DNA from: Zychaea mexicana | Taxonomy: Eukaryota > Mucoromycota > Mucoromycetes > Mucorales > Lichtheimiaceae | Length of the DNA stretch: 64,000 nucleotides | Assembly (NCBI RefSeq): GCF_025766255.1 | Contig: NW_026516673.1 | Span: 603,598 to 667,597 of the forward strand | Reading direction: 5' to 3' | Shown: piece after piece, positions 1-11,790 of the stretch | Numbering within the stretch: position 1 is the stretch's first letter | Layout: each line of letters opens with the position of its first letter | Position numbers and translations under genes: made by a program | The notes under the pieces: generated by a model | What the model was told of the DNA's origin: nothing | The model's database searches: none | Seen by the model: the letters and a program-made list of their open reading frames with translations, nothing else

Positions 1-757
1 TGAACGTATCGACATTGTAAAATAACTGAGTCATGATGAAATCAGCACCACAGTCCACCTTGGCCTTCAGGTACTGCAGATCCTGCGCCTTGTCTGGGGT
101 ATCCATGTGGCCTTCTGGGTAGCCGGCAACGCCAATGCAAAAGTAATCGCCGTATTGCTGTCGGATATACGATACCAAGTCAGATGCGTGCGTGAATCCT
201 GGGTCAACCGGTGTCCAGTACTCTTGATCGCGTGGAGCGTCGCCTCGGAGTGCAAGAATGTTTTGCATACCGGCGTCTTTTGCGTCCTATACGTTAATTA
301 ATGTGTGTAAGCAAAAAAGTTCTTGATTTCTTTTTCTACTTTTTGCAAAGGAAGAAACAAGAAAATATAACGAACCTTGAGTGCGCGATCTATCTTGTCT
401 TTGCCCATGTTGGTACATGTCAAGTGCATGAGCGTTTCGAGACCATACACGCTTTGTGCCGTAGAGCAAACTTCAAGTGTGCGTCCTTGCGTGGAACCAC
501 CAGCGCCCCAAGTACATGAAATAAAGTCAGGTTCGCATCGCGCCATGCGTCCCATACGGTCGAACAAGTTGGCAAGACCCTAGCAACAACAAGAAAGAAG
601 CGTAATACTGAGTCATTGTATTTCATTATGTGTGGGGTGTGTCGGTCAAAAAAAGCTGTCGATTATTTACAGCTTCTGTCTTTGGAGGGAAATATTCAAA
701 CGAGTAGCTTAATCGATGTTGGTCATGAGCATGCTTCAACTTGTCGGAAATCTTCAT
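1..757 (-). CDS. Methylenetetrahydrofolate reductase (MTHFR), 3' end cut by window
   Basis: Reduces 5,10-methylene-THF to 5-methyl-THF, the methyl donor for methionine synthesis, in the cytosol. Exons (minus strand) 671-757, 376-579 and 1-286, all joined in phase 0. Exon 1 encodes the FAD/NADH barrel start MKISDKLKHAH followed by SFEYFPPKTEA; exon 2 continues with FISCTWGAGGST and LTCTNMGKDKID; exon 3 has NILALRGDAPRD and DCGADFIMTQLFYN. These are signature segments of the catalytic N-terminal barrel. About 190 residues are visible of a protein that normally has about 600; the rest, including the C-terminal domain, lies beyond position 1. The start at 757 fits because it directly precedes the conserved SFEYFPPK motif, and in-frame upstream sequence is AT-rich. 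Yeasts have two paralogues (MET12, MET13); I cannot say which this is. First of four tandem minus-strand genes; the gap to RRG9 is 151 bp. Confidence 0.95.
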
Positions 758-908
758 ATTTAATGATATATATATTCTAATATACTATATAGAGAGCGAA
801 AACGAAGAAGCGAGTTTTCCAGGAAACCCCCTCGAGTTAGATAATAGATGATCTAGGATAGGACTTTGCTTTAATTCGCGCCGCTTTAAAAATAACTTGA
901 CAGCTTTT

Positions 909-1413
909 TCATTTATCGACACTACTTTTCCTTTTAGTCTTTGTCGTTCCTGTCCGGCGAAACGCCTTTTGCCGCTCCCCCATCGCCCTATATCGGTTCT
1001 CTTCCTGTCGTTGCGCAACCTCATGTGTTGGCGTATAATTGGATTTGATGATCCGTCGTACGGCTTCATGCGAGATATGGAATTTTTCGGATAATGCTGG
1101 TATATCGTAGTGTTCCGGTGACTGGATATAAATCATTTGTTTTTCAAAAAAAAAAAAAGGTAGTGTGAGTAGGGTGCTCACGATTAAACAGAGCAACTGC
1201 TGTTTCTGGGAAACATGGTACAACGAGAGAAAGTTTGCGTTTTACCATGGCGTATAGTTCACGTAGTTGGCCCATGGCTGCTCGCGATAATCGTTTCTTT
1301 GGTTGCCAATTGCCTTGATCGCTTGACATGCTTCGTGTTACATTGTGTAGTCCATGTCGTGGTTGTTGCTGTAAGAATCGAAGACAAGTGAGCGATCGTT
1401 GTATTGATTGCAT
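909..1413 (-). CDS. RRG9: RRG9/neugrin-domain mitochondrial protein
   Basis: Two exons, 1246-1413 and 909-1121, joined in phase 0, give 126 aa. Yeast Rrg9 is a mitochondrial protein needed for respiratory growth and mtDNA maintenance; metazoan neugrin assists mitochondrial rRNA biogenesis. The start MQSIQRSLTCLRF is basic, Leu/Arg-rich and lacks acidic residues, as in mitochondrial presequences. The core reads WQPKKRLSRAAMGQLREL (exon 1), then SEKFHISHEAVRRIIKS (exon 2), which matches the family pattern 'W..KK.LSR.AM..LR' followed by 'L...F.IS.EAVRRILKS'. The tail is very basic. The intron (1122-1245) uses GTAAAA...CAG and includes an A-run. Function is inferred from the family; the assignment rests on the helix-turn-helix-like core. 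It sits between the MTHFR promoter and the end of the sugar permease. Confidence 0.8.
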
Positions 1414-1570
1414 AATGTATGCTTCTGTTATGTAACAGAATAAAAAAAATTTAATGGGGCCGGGAACGGGTAAGGTAAGAAAGAGTAATTGAACGCAGTC
1501 CAAAGATTTTTTTTAAATCTTATGCCGCATGAAAAATGTCAACTTTTTTAATGCTGGATACATATTGCTG

Positions 1571-2697
1571 CTACATGCGTGCTTGTACATCAATCACTCG
1601 TCTACTCAAAACAGCGGCAATCACAGCCATTAGACCGCCGAAACGAAGCACCCAAGCAACACCTGCGGCTTCTTCCATGCTTCCTTCCTCCGGTGATCCG
1701 CCGCCGCCCTCCGCGTCTTTGTTCTTGGATTGAAGATGATGGACAATAGCAAAGATTACTGCTGAAATGATTGCGACGGCAAATTGGGGGAATACGACGT
1801 ACATGTTGAGCACACCGAGCACCATGCCTGCATCGTATTTCGTTTTCTTGTTATGATCCTCTTTTTGCGTTTGGACTGCTGCTGGTCCTTGTTGTGATGA
1901 TGATGAAGATACCGACGACGATCCAACAGCTGTTGTTGTCGCTCCGTAATTTACATCCTTGCTGCTGCTGCTGCTGTTGCTACTAGCTGTTCTTGGACGA
2001 GCAGTGCTATTGCCACTTTGTTCCACACCATCTTCACCATCAATACGACAACCATCCTCTACAATCATCACTTGTTCTTCGACATCCTGCTGCTGCTTAT
2101 TTTCGACCACAAGGTATTCGCCGACCAGAGCATACGGGATCCACATGGCACATGCAAAAGAGATACCCAATAAACTGAGCAAAAAGGTGGCACCTGCGAC
2201 TGTGTGCACAAACACGGTCGACACCATGGCTATTGCAAAGACAACATGTGATAGAGTGTAGGTGTTTTTCAGCGAAACATACCCATTGGCCGTAAGGATG
2301 GGTAATACTGTTCCAGCAATGACTGCGACTATTGCGTATAATAAGAGGGCAAAGGATCCCGCGCGTGTTCCTTTGTCCCATGCGTCTGGATCTTCCATTT
2401 CGTGCGTTTGAAAGTAAATGTCAGAGATCCATGTCGTGCTACCACAGCATATAATCGCATATCAATAAAGAGGACTTGTGCTTGGTCACGGAAAGAGACA
2501 TATTATATGTGTAGTAATGATAGCAGCACTGTACCTGTAGAACAAAAACGGAAACCATCCCATCCAAGCAAAGAACATCACGTTGCATAATTTTTGCACA
2601 GACGATGGAAGCTGGCGGAATGCATGCCAGATGTACACGAAAATTAGATACCATGGTCTACACACAAATCAAAAAGGGTTAAGCAACAACATCATGC

Positions 2698-2729
<32 letters not shown>

Positions 2730-3959
2730 CAGTAGTGAATGCCCGTTATCAATGTCTGCTTATACACATCATTCGCCCTTTCTTCCCAGATACACATGTC
2801 AGCTACACTCCTGGGGGGCAGATGACGATGAAGCTGTTATTGTGCCCCTCCAACTACTTACTCGGATGACTCATCTCGTGTTTTCCGATACGGGACCTCT
2901 TTCACCGCGAAACATGTTACAGATATAGCACATACAAATACAATCACGCCTGCTGTACAGAATGCTTCCATTTGCGATTTCCCGAGCCCTGGCACATACT
3001 TGACCAAGTCAACAAAGCCGATAAAGTATCCAAACACATTGGTGACGTTTTGGGTATTGCTTGCAAACGCATTCGCCGTGTCTTGCTGTGTGATGGGAAA
3101 CACGTCGAGAATGAGAGATCGGCACGACGCTTGAACTGCATTCAGTGAGAAATCCAACACGTAAAATGCGCTCACAGCTACTGCGATTGCCACCTTACTC
3201 TTTTCAATTGAAGTAAGTAGATTAGCTGTGGCAAGCGATATTCCATTCAATTTGTTTACCTGAGCAGGATTATCATCTGTTACAAAGATTGCTGCAATCT
3301 GTTTGGAATAAGCAACACAAAGCAAGGATAAACAAACAAACACTCCACCACCGAGGATGAACGGTCGCCTCCGACCCAATCGAGATGTATGCTTATCACT
3401 CCATGCACCAACAAGCTACGAGGAGAATAAAAAAAGAGTGACAGGTCTTAAAGAAGAACTATTGGCGGAAGTAGTCGCTAGGAAGGATAGAAGACTTTCA
3501 TATCTGTTGTTGGCTTACCGGTTGGACAATCAAGCCTATCGTACATTTTAAACGAGTTCTGCGTGATGAGACGTTTGGATTGCGTCATTATGTCAAAGCG
3601 CACCGCTATTACCTGATAGGGGTGCTGCAAACCACACGAGCGCCGTTAACTCTTTGGATAACTCTAGCGATAAAAGATAGGGTGTCCCATATCTATCAGA
3701 CACGAGCAAATCAGTATCCATGGCCATGTACACATCATGATGCAAAGTCCAAGACGTACGATAGCTCAACCGTCCCTGGTTGCATGTGCGTGTAAAAAGT
3801 TCAGTAACTCTTCTTTAAGGGAGGGGGTGGGAAATGGTAGGCAGTATTATTATTATTACAGGTGAATTGAATGCCGGCAAAGCACATGGTCGTCAGACAT
3901 AGTTGTAATAGCGACGCCTTTGGCCTAGTGTCGACGGCCTTTGTATCCAGAGTACACAT
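1571..3959 (-). CDS. MFS sucrose/alpha-glucoside transporter (GPH/SUT-SLC45 type)
   Basis: A 12-TM proton-coupled sugar permease of the plasma or organelle membrane, related to plant SUT, animal SLC45 and S. pombe Sut1. Exons 3860-3959, 3760-3775, 3613-3692, 3519-3535, 2862-3415, 2535-2657 and 1571-2438 give 585 aa in one unbroken frame. Diagnostic segments in order: FAGIQFTWTVELSYGTPYLL (TM1, encoded across three exons), GLIVQPLVGAWSDKHTSRLG then RRRPFILGGG (the family signature loop), the TM5-6 region with DVFPITQQDTANAF, AWMGWFPFLFYSTTWISDIY, DPDAWDKGTRAGS, and GMVLGVLNMYVVFPQFAV near the end. A Ser/Gln-rich cytosolic loop (about 80 residues) separates TM10 and TM11. Two exons are only 16 and 17 nt. 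Intron 5 (2658-2861) holds a TAG microsatellite. The start at 3959 is the first ATG before TM1; an extra 5' exon cannot be excluded. Substrate is inferred from family only. Confidence 0.9.
2698..2737. repeat. (TAG)n microsatellite in intron of sugar permease
   Basis: Around ten uninterrupted AGT/TAG units with one AGC interruption, lying in the 204-nt intron 2658-2861. A very similar run occurs in the class IV chitin synthase intron near 25.15 kb. Confidence 0.9.
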
Positions 3960-4136
3960 CAATGTATATGCTACGGCTTGCGCGGAAAGAAAAGAGAGTG
4001 AGAGAGAGAGAGCGAGAAAGGGAGAGGGTAAAAAATAAAACCACAAAGGCACATTATAAATCTTTGTATTCTGTGTAACATGGGATTTCTCAAAACTAAA
4101 CTTTGGTGCATCTTGCATGAAAAGATGCTTTTTTCT

Positions 4137-5805
<1,669 letters not shown>

Positions 5806-5986
5806 GTTGCTAGGGTGAGTGTCAACAAAGTGTCCCAAACCCAAGAGCGGGGCTTTTTTTTTTCTCTTCACGGTTCGCCTCGCCTGTGTTTCACAGGATC
5901 CTTGCCCTTTTACTTTCACACACTTTTTTTTTCCGCGTATTCTTTCGTCTTCTTTTTCTTCTTCTTCTTCTTCACAATTCCTGATT
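5806..5986. promoter_or_regulatory. Divergent promoter between MSF1 and DERA
   Basis: Only 181 bp separate the two start codons. The DERA side (about 5850-5975) is a strongly pyrimidine-rich leader with long T and CTT runs directly before its ATG, a common fungal 5' UTR style. I see no convincing TATA box. Regulation of the two genes from one region is inferred from spacing only. Confidence 0.6.
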
Positions 5987-6798
5987 ATGACCAAGATCAA
6001 CGTTGAGACGCTTACCTATACTCAGCTCGCCAAGGTGTTTGATCACGCCATTTTGAAGCCTGAACAAACAACCAAGGACGTAGAGCAAGGCTGTAAGCTC
6101 GCAATCAAATACGACGCCAAGTCCGTGTGTGTCAAACCGTGCGATGTCAAGCAGGCTGCCGACATTCTGAAAGGCTCGAGTGTTCTTGTTGGTACCGTCA
6201 TTTCTTTCCCGCACGGCAACTCGCCTACTACAGCCAAGGTCGCCGAAGCTTTGCAGGCCGTAGAAGACGGTGCTATCGAGTTGGATGTTGTCATCAATAT
6301 CGGTCACTTGAAATCGGGCCTCTACGACGAATGTCAAAAGGAACTCGAGGCTATTATCAAGACCTGCAAGGCCAAGCGATCCGATGTCATCTTTAAGATT
6401 ATTTTCGAAAATGCTTATTTGTCAAAGGATGAAATTGTTCAGGCATGCAAGATTGCCGAGGCTGCTGGTGCAGAGTTTGTAAAGGTACAGATATCGGGTG
6501 TCGCAACCCGGGGGAGAGGGGGAGGGGAGAATACACTGTATATAGTTATTGGCCAACTCACGCATGCTTTGTGAATATGTGTATATAGACTTCCACTGGC
6601 TTTGCATCTTCGGGCGCCACCTACGATGACATTGAATTGATGCGTGCTAGCGTCTCGGATCATATCCAAGTCAAGGCATCCGGTGGCATCAAGAGCCTGG
6701 ATCAAGTGATCACCTTCTTACAAAAGGGTGCCACACGATGCGGATCGTCTTCGACGGATAAGATCCTTGAAGAATTCAAGCAGAAGAACAGCGCATAA
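5987..6798 (+). CDS. DERA: Deoxyribose-phosphate aldolase
   Basis: Class I aldolase that cleaves 2-deoxyribose-5-phosphate to glyceraldehyde-3-phosphate and acetaldehyde, in deoxynucleoside salvage. Exons 5987-6484 and 6589-6798 give 235 aa, close to the bacterial DeoC length. Key residues: D19 in FDHAILKP; K50 in VCVKPCDV; V-G-T-V-I-S-F-P-H-G (69-77 region); D100 in AIELDVVINIG; the Schiff-base lysine K166 in EFVK-TSTGF; and K195 in QVKASGG, which is the proton-relay lysine. The intron lies exactly after the K166 codon, separating the catalytic lysine from its TSTGF motif. An in-frame extension upstream to 5819 exists but consists of the T-rich leader, so the ATG at 5987 next to the conserved domain is preferred. 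All expected catalytic residues are present, so the enzyme is probably active. Confidence 0.96.
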
Positions 6799-8103
6799 GA
6801 TATTTACTACTGGTCACAGCAGTAGATATATAGCCTACTATACCTCTTTATCTCTCTCCCTCTCTCCCAATGTATCGTGTGTTGTTGTAGATGTTTTGAA
6901 TTATAACATTTTGTACAGTTTATAGCCCGCAAAATACCAGTTATACCCGTTACACTGGCATGCTGTTGTTTAAAAAGGAAAGAGGTGGAGAGACTTTATA
7001 CCGGGTATACACAGCATCTATGTTGCTTGAGATCATTCTGGAATCCTTACGTATAACACCTATTTAGGAGCTTACTTGCGCTATGTGGGGAGAATACGTT
7101 CAGCAACAGCATTCGAACATCTCCTAATATGGACACTATTTGCCATAATCCAACATGGGTCAAAACAATGTGCCCCGCTACTGCTGATATCGGTTGACAG
7201 GAACGGGCGTTGCTATGGCGACATCCACAGTTGACGGGCGTGTCACGTGTCACTACGGATGAAAACACACAAAGTCTTGTTGCTGTAAACAAGCCGGTGG
7301 GTTGGGGGGGGGGTTGGGTGTTGTTGGATGGCTTGAATGAAAGAGACAAGAAGAAAGAGACAAGAAATAAAGCAAAAGCAAAAGGGCCCATGCCCTTTCA
7401 TGTTGCACGCATCCGTTTTGCATGATTTGTTCCCGTAATTCCAAATAATTGACTGCCACCGATTAACCGAAAATCCAGCAAATTATGAAGCACGTTCCAT
7501 GCGGAGCTTTTTTTTTTCTCTTCTTTGAGACAAACAATGAACCCAGTCTTCAATGATTCAAATTGCTCGCTTATCTCACCTCTTTCTGGTGCAAATAAAA
7601 ACTGATCGGTGGCACAATCCCATATTTTTGTACATCAAAGAGTTAAAAAAAGAAGTACCTCTTTTGTCTACAGACAAAACGGCACTTGTTCTACTACTAC
7701 TTCTTCCTCCTTCTGCCCTTCAAGTGAGGCCGCGATGTTGCCCTGGTAACGTCCACAGAACGGATTGACAAGAAGCATGTGCAGACTCGTTATAGCATCG
7801 GTTGTTTCCAGCTGCCATGACGGCTATATTTGTGGTTTCAAGCAGTAAAACTTCTCCGAAAAAAGGCAAAAAGGAAATCAATAAAAGGAAAGTGCAGAGC
7901 TCCGAAGAAAGGGGCGTAAACGGCATCTTTCTCGTGATGGGCAAAGAGTAAAAAGGGCAACAGGCTCTTTTCCTTTCAACTTTGTTTTTTTTCTTTCTTT
8001 CGTCTGTTCTTTTTTACTTCTTGCTCTGCTTTGCCTCAACTGCTATTACAAAATAAAGAATACATAACCATCGTCGTATCGATCTTGTGCTCGGGCAGTC
8101 ATC
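6799..8103. other. Intergenic, no gene seen
   Basis: Follows the DERA stop. A CT-rich stretch (about 6841-6868) belongs to its 3' UTR. A G-run (about 7302-7312) and a long pyrimidine tract before 8060 precede the next gene, the latter probably its leader. Small frames here show no family resemblance. Confidence 0.6.
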
Positions 8104-10443
8104 ATGGAGAAACCACCAGAAGATAAAAATGTTGTCAACGAGAAAAAACATGACGGACCAAGCCAGCAAAACAACAATGACAACGACGACGCCGCATCAC
8201 TTGGATTTAGAGACGAAGTTGATCCTTATACCTTCGAGGCTGAGTATAAGGTCCGACGGTAAGGGCAACGAACACAACAAGATGAAAAGAAGAAGAGACT
8301 GACGCGACAGTAACGCATCAAACAATGGGCTTATGTCAACACGGATCATGGTATCCAGAAAAGTAGATCTTCATGTCATGCCCGTACTTCTTCTTGCCGA
8401 ATTAGTGGCACGCTATGGGCAGTAAGTTGGATTTTCCAGAAATTCCTAGCGCCGTTTGATTCCCTCTTCCTGCCACATACTATCATGATATTCTTCTGGC
8501 TTGGGGTGGGGGAGGTGTCATTGCATGAACAACCAAGCTGTTGACTGATGATTCGCATTATTATTATAGTCTGGTCGTATCCAATGCTAAATTAGGTGGT
8601 CTTCTGGAAGATCTCTCCATGACCGAAGGGCAGTACCGGTGGTGCCTCTCAGCATATTATTTTGCTTTCGTCATTCTCAATATACCCATTACCATTCTCT
8701 TCCGCAGATGGCGTCCGTCGCTTTTTCTGACGATTCTTATATTGTAAGTAGTCTTCCATGTGCCAGAGAGACGAAAGCCACTTGTTTGTGCTACATTGGG
8801 CGATTGACAGCAGCCACAACTGTGTGTAATTTTCTAGTTCCTGGGGCGTGCTGGGCATGTCAACTGCCGCGGCTACAGACTTTCCTGGATTTCTCATATG
8901 TCGAATCATCATGGGTGCATCTGAAGCAGGTAAAGATGCATCTGCTACCTTCTCTTTGCTCCTACAAGAGTGAGGTTCTCTAACATTTTCTTGATTATGC
9001 TTAATAGTGTATAGCCCAGTTCAAAAGTAGGGTGTCACACACAGATTAATGCTGAGTTCTTTGTGTGAGAATCTTAAAACTGACGTAGCAGCATATAAAA
9101 TCACAGGTACTATATCTCGCTCTGGTACAAGAGAAACGAACTCGCTCAACGAGTAGGGTATACGGCGGTGGTTACGACTCTGGGAGGTGCCTCTGTGGGA
9201 TTAATTGCGTTCGGTGTTAGTCACATACCTACAAACTCATTGAATACCTGGCAATGGTATGTAAAAGGTGGTTTCAGTATAAAATGTGAGAAAACCAGAC
9301 TTCCAACCCTTTATTATAAACTATTGTATGTATTAGGATGTGTTTAATATTTGGTTCACCCGCTATCGTACTTGCAGTCTATGCGTTCTTCCAAATTCCG
9401 GACAAGCCAGAAACAGCCAAATTTCTCAAGGAAGAAGAGCGGGAATTAGAGATTAAACGATTAAAAATTGGTAAGAGATTACAGATTTGTACAGTATGGT
9501 TATCCAAGAGCCATATCAGCGACGATTTCTCTAAGTACACTATGCCCTATTTCATACAGATCAGGGAGCCGCACATGATCATTCGTGGTCCTGGTCTCAA
9601 GTTAGAACGGTGCTGACGGACTGGAAGGCATATTACTTTGCAGTCCTTTACTGCCTCACCGGCATCTCTGGATCAGGCGTAAAGTTGGCACTACCTTCCA
9701 TCATTGACGGTATGGGAGACTGGCAGCCTGATGTGTCTCAGGCCTTGACAACCCCACCTTACGTTTTAGCTTGTGTTTTCATTCTGGTCTCCTCTTATTA
9801 CTCAGGTATGCATACATACTTACTGATTGAATGGAAATTATGCCATGCTTAACTTGTTATCACTAATTGTAAGAAACGCATATCTATAGATCGAGTGTTT
9901 GAAAGAGCATACTTCTTACTGCTGGCGAATGCCATTGCTGTTGTTGCGTTTTTTATGATTATGTTTATACCCAATCAGCACGTCTGGCCACGTTATATCG
10001 GCACCTGTATCTTAGTAGCATCCACGGTAAAGAACAGAAAGAGGGTCATTTTTTTTGTATTGATAACACTAACGCAGGAATCTCATCATTATCATTATTA
10101 GCGAATGGACAATTCCATCCGATCAGCTTGGTACACCAGCAACTTTTCTGGTCTTACTCGTCGTGCGGTTGCCTCCGGAGTTATCTACACCATCCATGCT
10201 ATTGGTAATGCACTCGGTGGCCAGATTTATTTCGATCCACCAAATTATCGCAAAGGACATACCATTGCCATTTGTGTTGTCGTTCTCCAATCATTTATGA
10301 TTTTGGCTTTACGAATAATACTTAAACGGATCAACAAAAGGCGAGACGCAATGACGGTAGAAGAAAAGGAGCGCGAGCTTGCTAAATATACTGATCCAGG
10401 CCAAATTGGCGATAGACATCCAGACTTTCGTTACGCTTTGTAG
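8104..10443 (+). CDS. MFS permease, DAL5/allantoate-type, one exon junction unresolved
   Basis: A 12-TM permease of the anion:cation symporter family (allantoate, nicotinate, pantothenate and similar substrates). Exons in frame: 8104-8258, 8359-8421, 8570-8743, 8838-8929, 9107-9256, 9337-9470, 9560-9805, 9890-10026 and 10102-10443. The hydrophilic start MEKPPEDKNVV and the segment VRRKVDLHVMPVLLLAELVA followed by SNAKLGGLLEDL, then WRPSLFLTILI, FLICRIIMGASEAG, YYISLWYKRNELAQRVG and IPDKPETAKFLKEEER are typical of the family. The C-terminus NYRKGHTIAICVVVL is also typical. Between 8929 and 9107 the frame does not close: the conserved FFPG loop expected after SEAG is missing. A 7-nt exon at 9020-9026 flanked by AG and GT would restore the frame but not the motif. 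The gene may be defective or use an unusual splice. Substrate unknown. Confidence 0.8.
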
Positions 10444-11760
10444 CAGCATCAGCAGTAGTATCTGTATACTCCTGTATTCCATTTTTCAATTTCATTTTCT
10501 CGCACACGAAACTAATAGCCAATATATACTACTACCCCTCCACACCATCATTTATATTGTAGATGTTCCAATTCCTTTCCGTTCAATTCTTCTTGTATTC
10601 ACGATACCATATTTATTGTTAATTTTTAAAAAACACGTCCTTGTGAAAATATAATTAAATAAATAATGTGCTCCATCAACAGCACATCATGATATGTTTT
10701 TGACTGTCAGGATATTTTGCTTGGTCTAGGCTGCTGTCATCTTGTAATAAAAGATAATATGTCGTTCTACAGAACGTTCTTAGTGAGTTGCAAGAGAGAG
10801 AACGGTACATCACTCCACTGACTCAGATCTGAAACATGACTGTATCATAGCGACTTTGAGATTACCGAGTTGACACAGATCAGTAAAGCATTACTGCTCT
10901 TTTATGGCTTAACCAAGAGTTTTCGTATCACTACATAGTCAGCAGTTTCATTACTTTATTGCTTTACGTATAGCAATTTATTTTTGAATACACGTTGTTG
11001 TCAATAAAAAATGAGCAGATAGTCCAATTATTGTGCGATCCATATAGTTCTTTGATATTGAACTCGAATTGGCTACGTGATAAGTTGTAATAAAGACCCT
11101 CTTTCCCAAAAAACCACAATCTATTTCTGCTCGCAACTATTTAGCGATACCCTTCATATTTTCGCTAGTATGTAATCTTCAACCGACTGCTTTAATCAAG
11201 AGATATCCCCATCACTCTTGCAATTTTTCTTTAACAGACCCTGTGTCTGAACGTCAGGAGTTAACCTGACTAAGATTCATCCATTGGTGGGACGTAGAGA
11301 CATCGCTGCTCTTACGATATCCTTTAGACTGCACCACATCAAGAATCGCATCTTCTTTTTTCTTCGATCAAGACAACGATATGTCTCAGGCAGCTGATGA
11401 ATTGAATTGTATCAACCAGTAGAGATGGGCAGGCACCTGATCCGAGACAAGAGGGACCGATAGCTTAGATACACGCTTTCCGTGACACTGGGGACTTATA
11501 AAAAGCCAGATTATCCAGATAAGCATATCCGCGCGCTCAAAAGAGCTAAGGACCTTTGTCCTGATCGACACTATCGCTCACCTTCCACTTTTACAATGTT
11601 CTAAAGAAACAAAACATTCTGATAGTATGTCTTTTGTCAATGTATGTGATTCATTCGACCACTTTAATATACATATAATAAACAAGATGAACGTATCGTG
11701 TAAAAACAAGGCAACATCAAGCACGCGTATGAAAATCCAAGATGGTAGTTTATTGTTTAT
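10444..11760. other. Intergenic, AT-rich, no gene seen
   Basis: Downstream of the MFS permease. Only short frames without recognisable similarity, rich in stops on both strands. Confidence 0.6.
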
Positions 11761-11790
11761 AAAAGCCTTCAGAAGTCTTTGAAGGCTTTT
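11761..11790. repeat. Perfect 11-bp inverted repeat (hairpin)
   Basis: AAAAGCCTTCA at 11761-11771 is the exact reverse complement of 11780-11790, with an 8-nt loop. A further partial copy (ACGGCTTTTGAAAA) follows at about 11793. It lies in a non-coding stretch; it could be a terminator-like or transposon-end structure. Confidence 0.6.
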
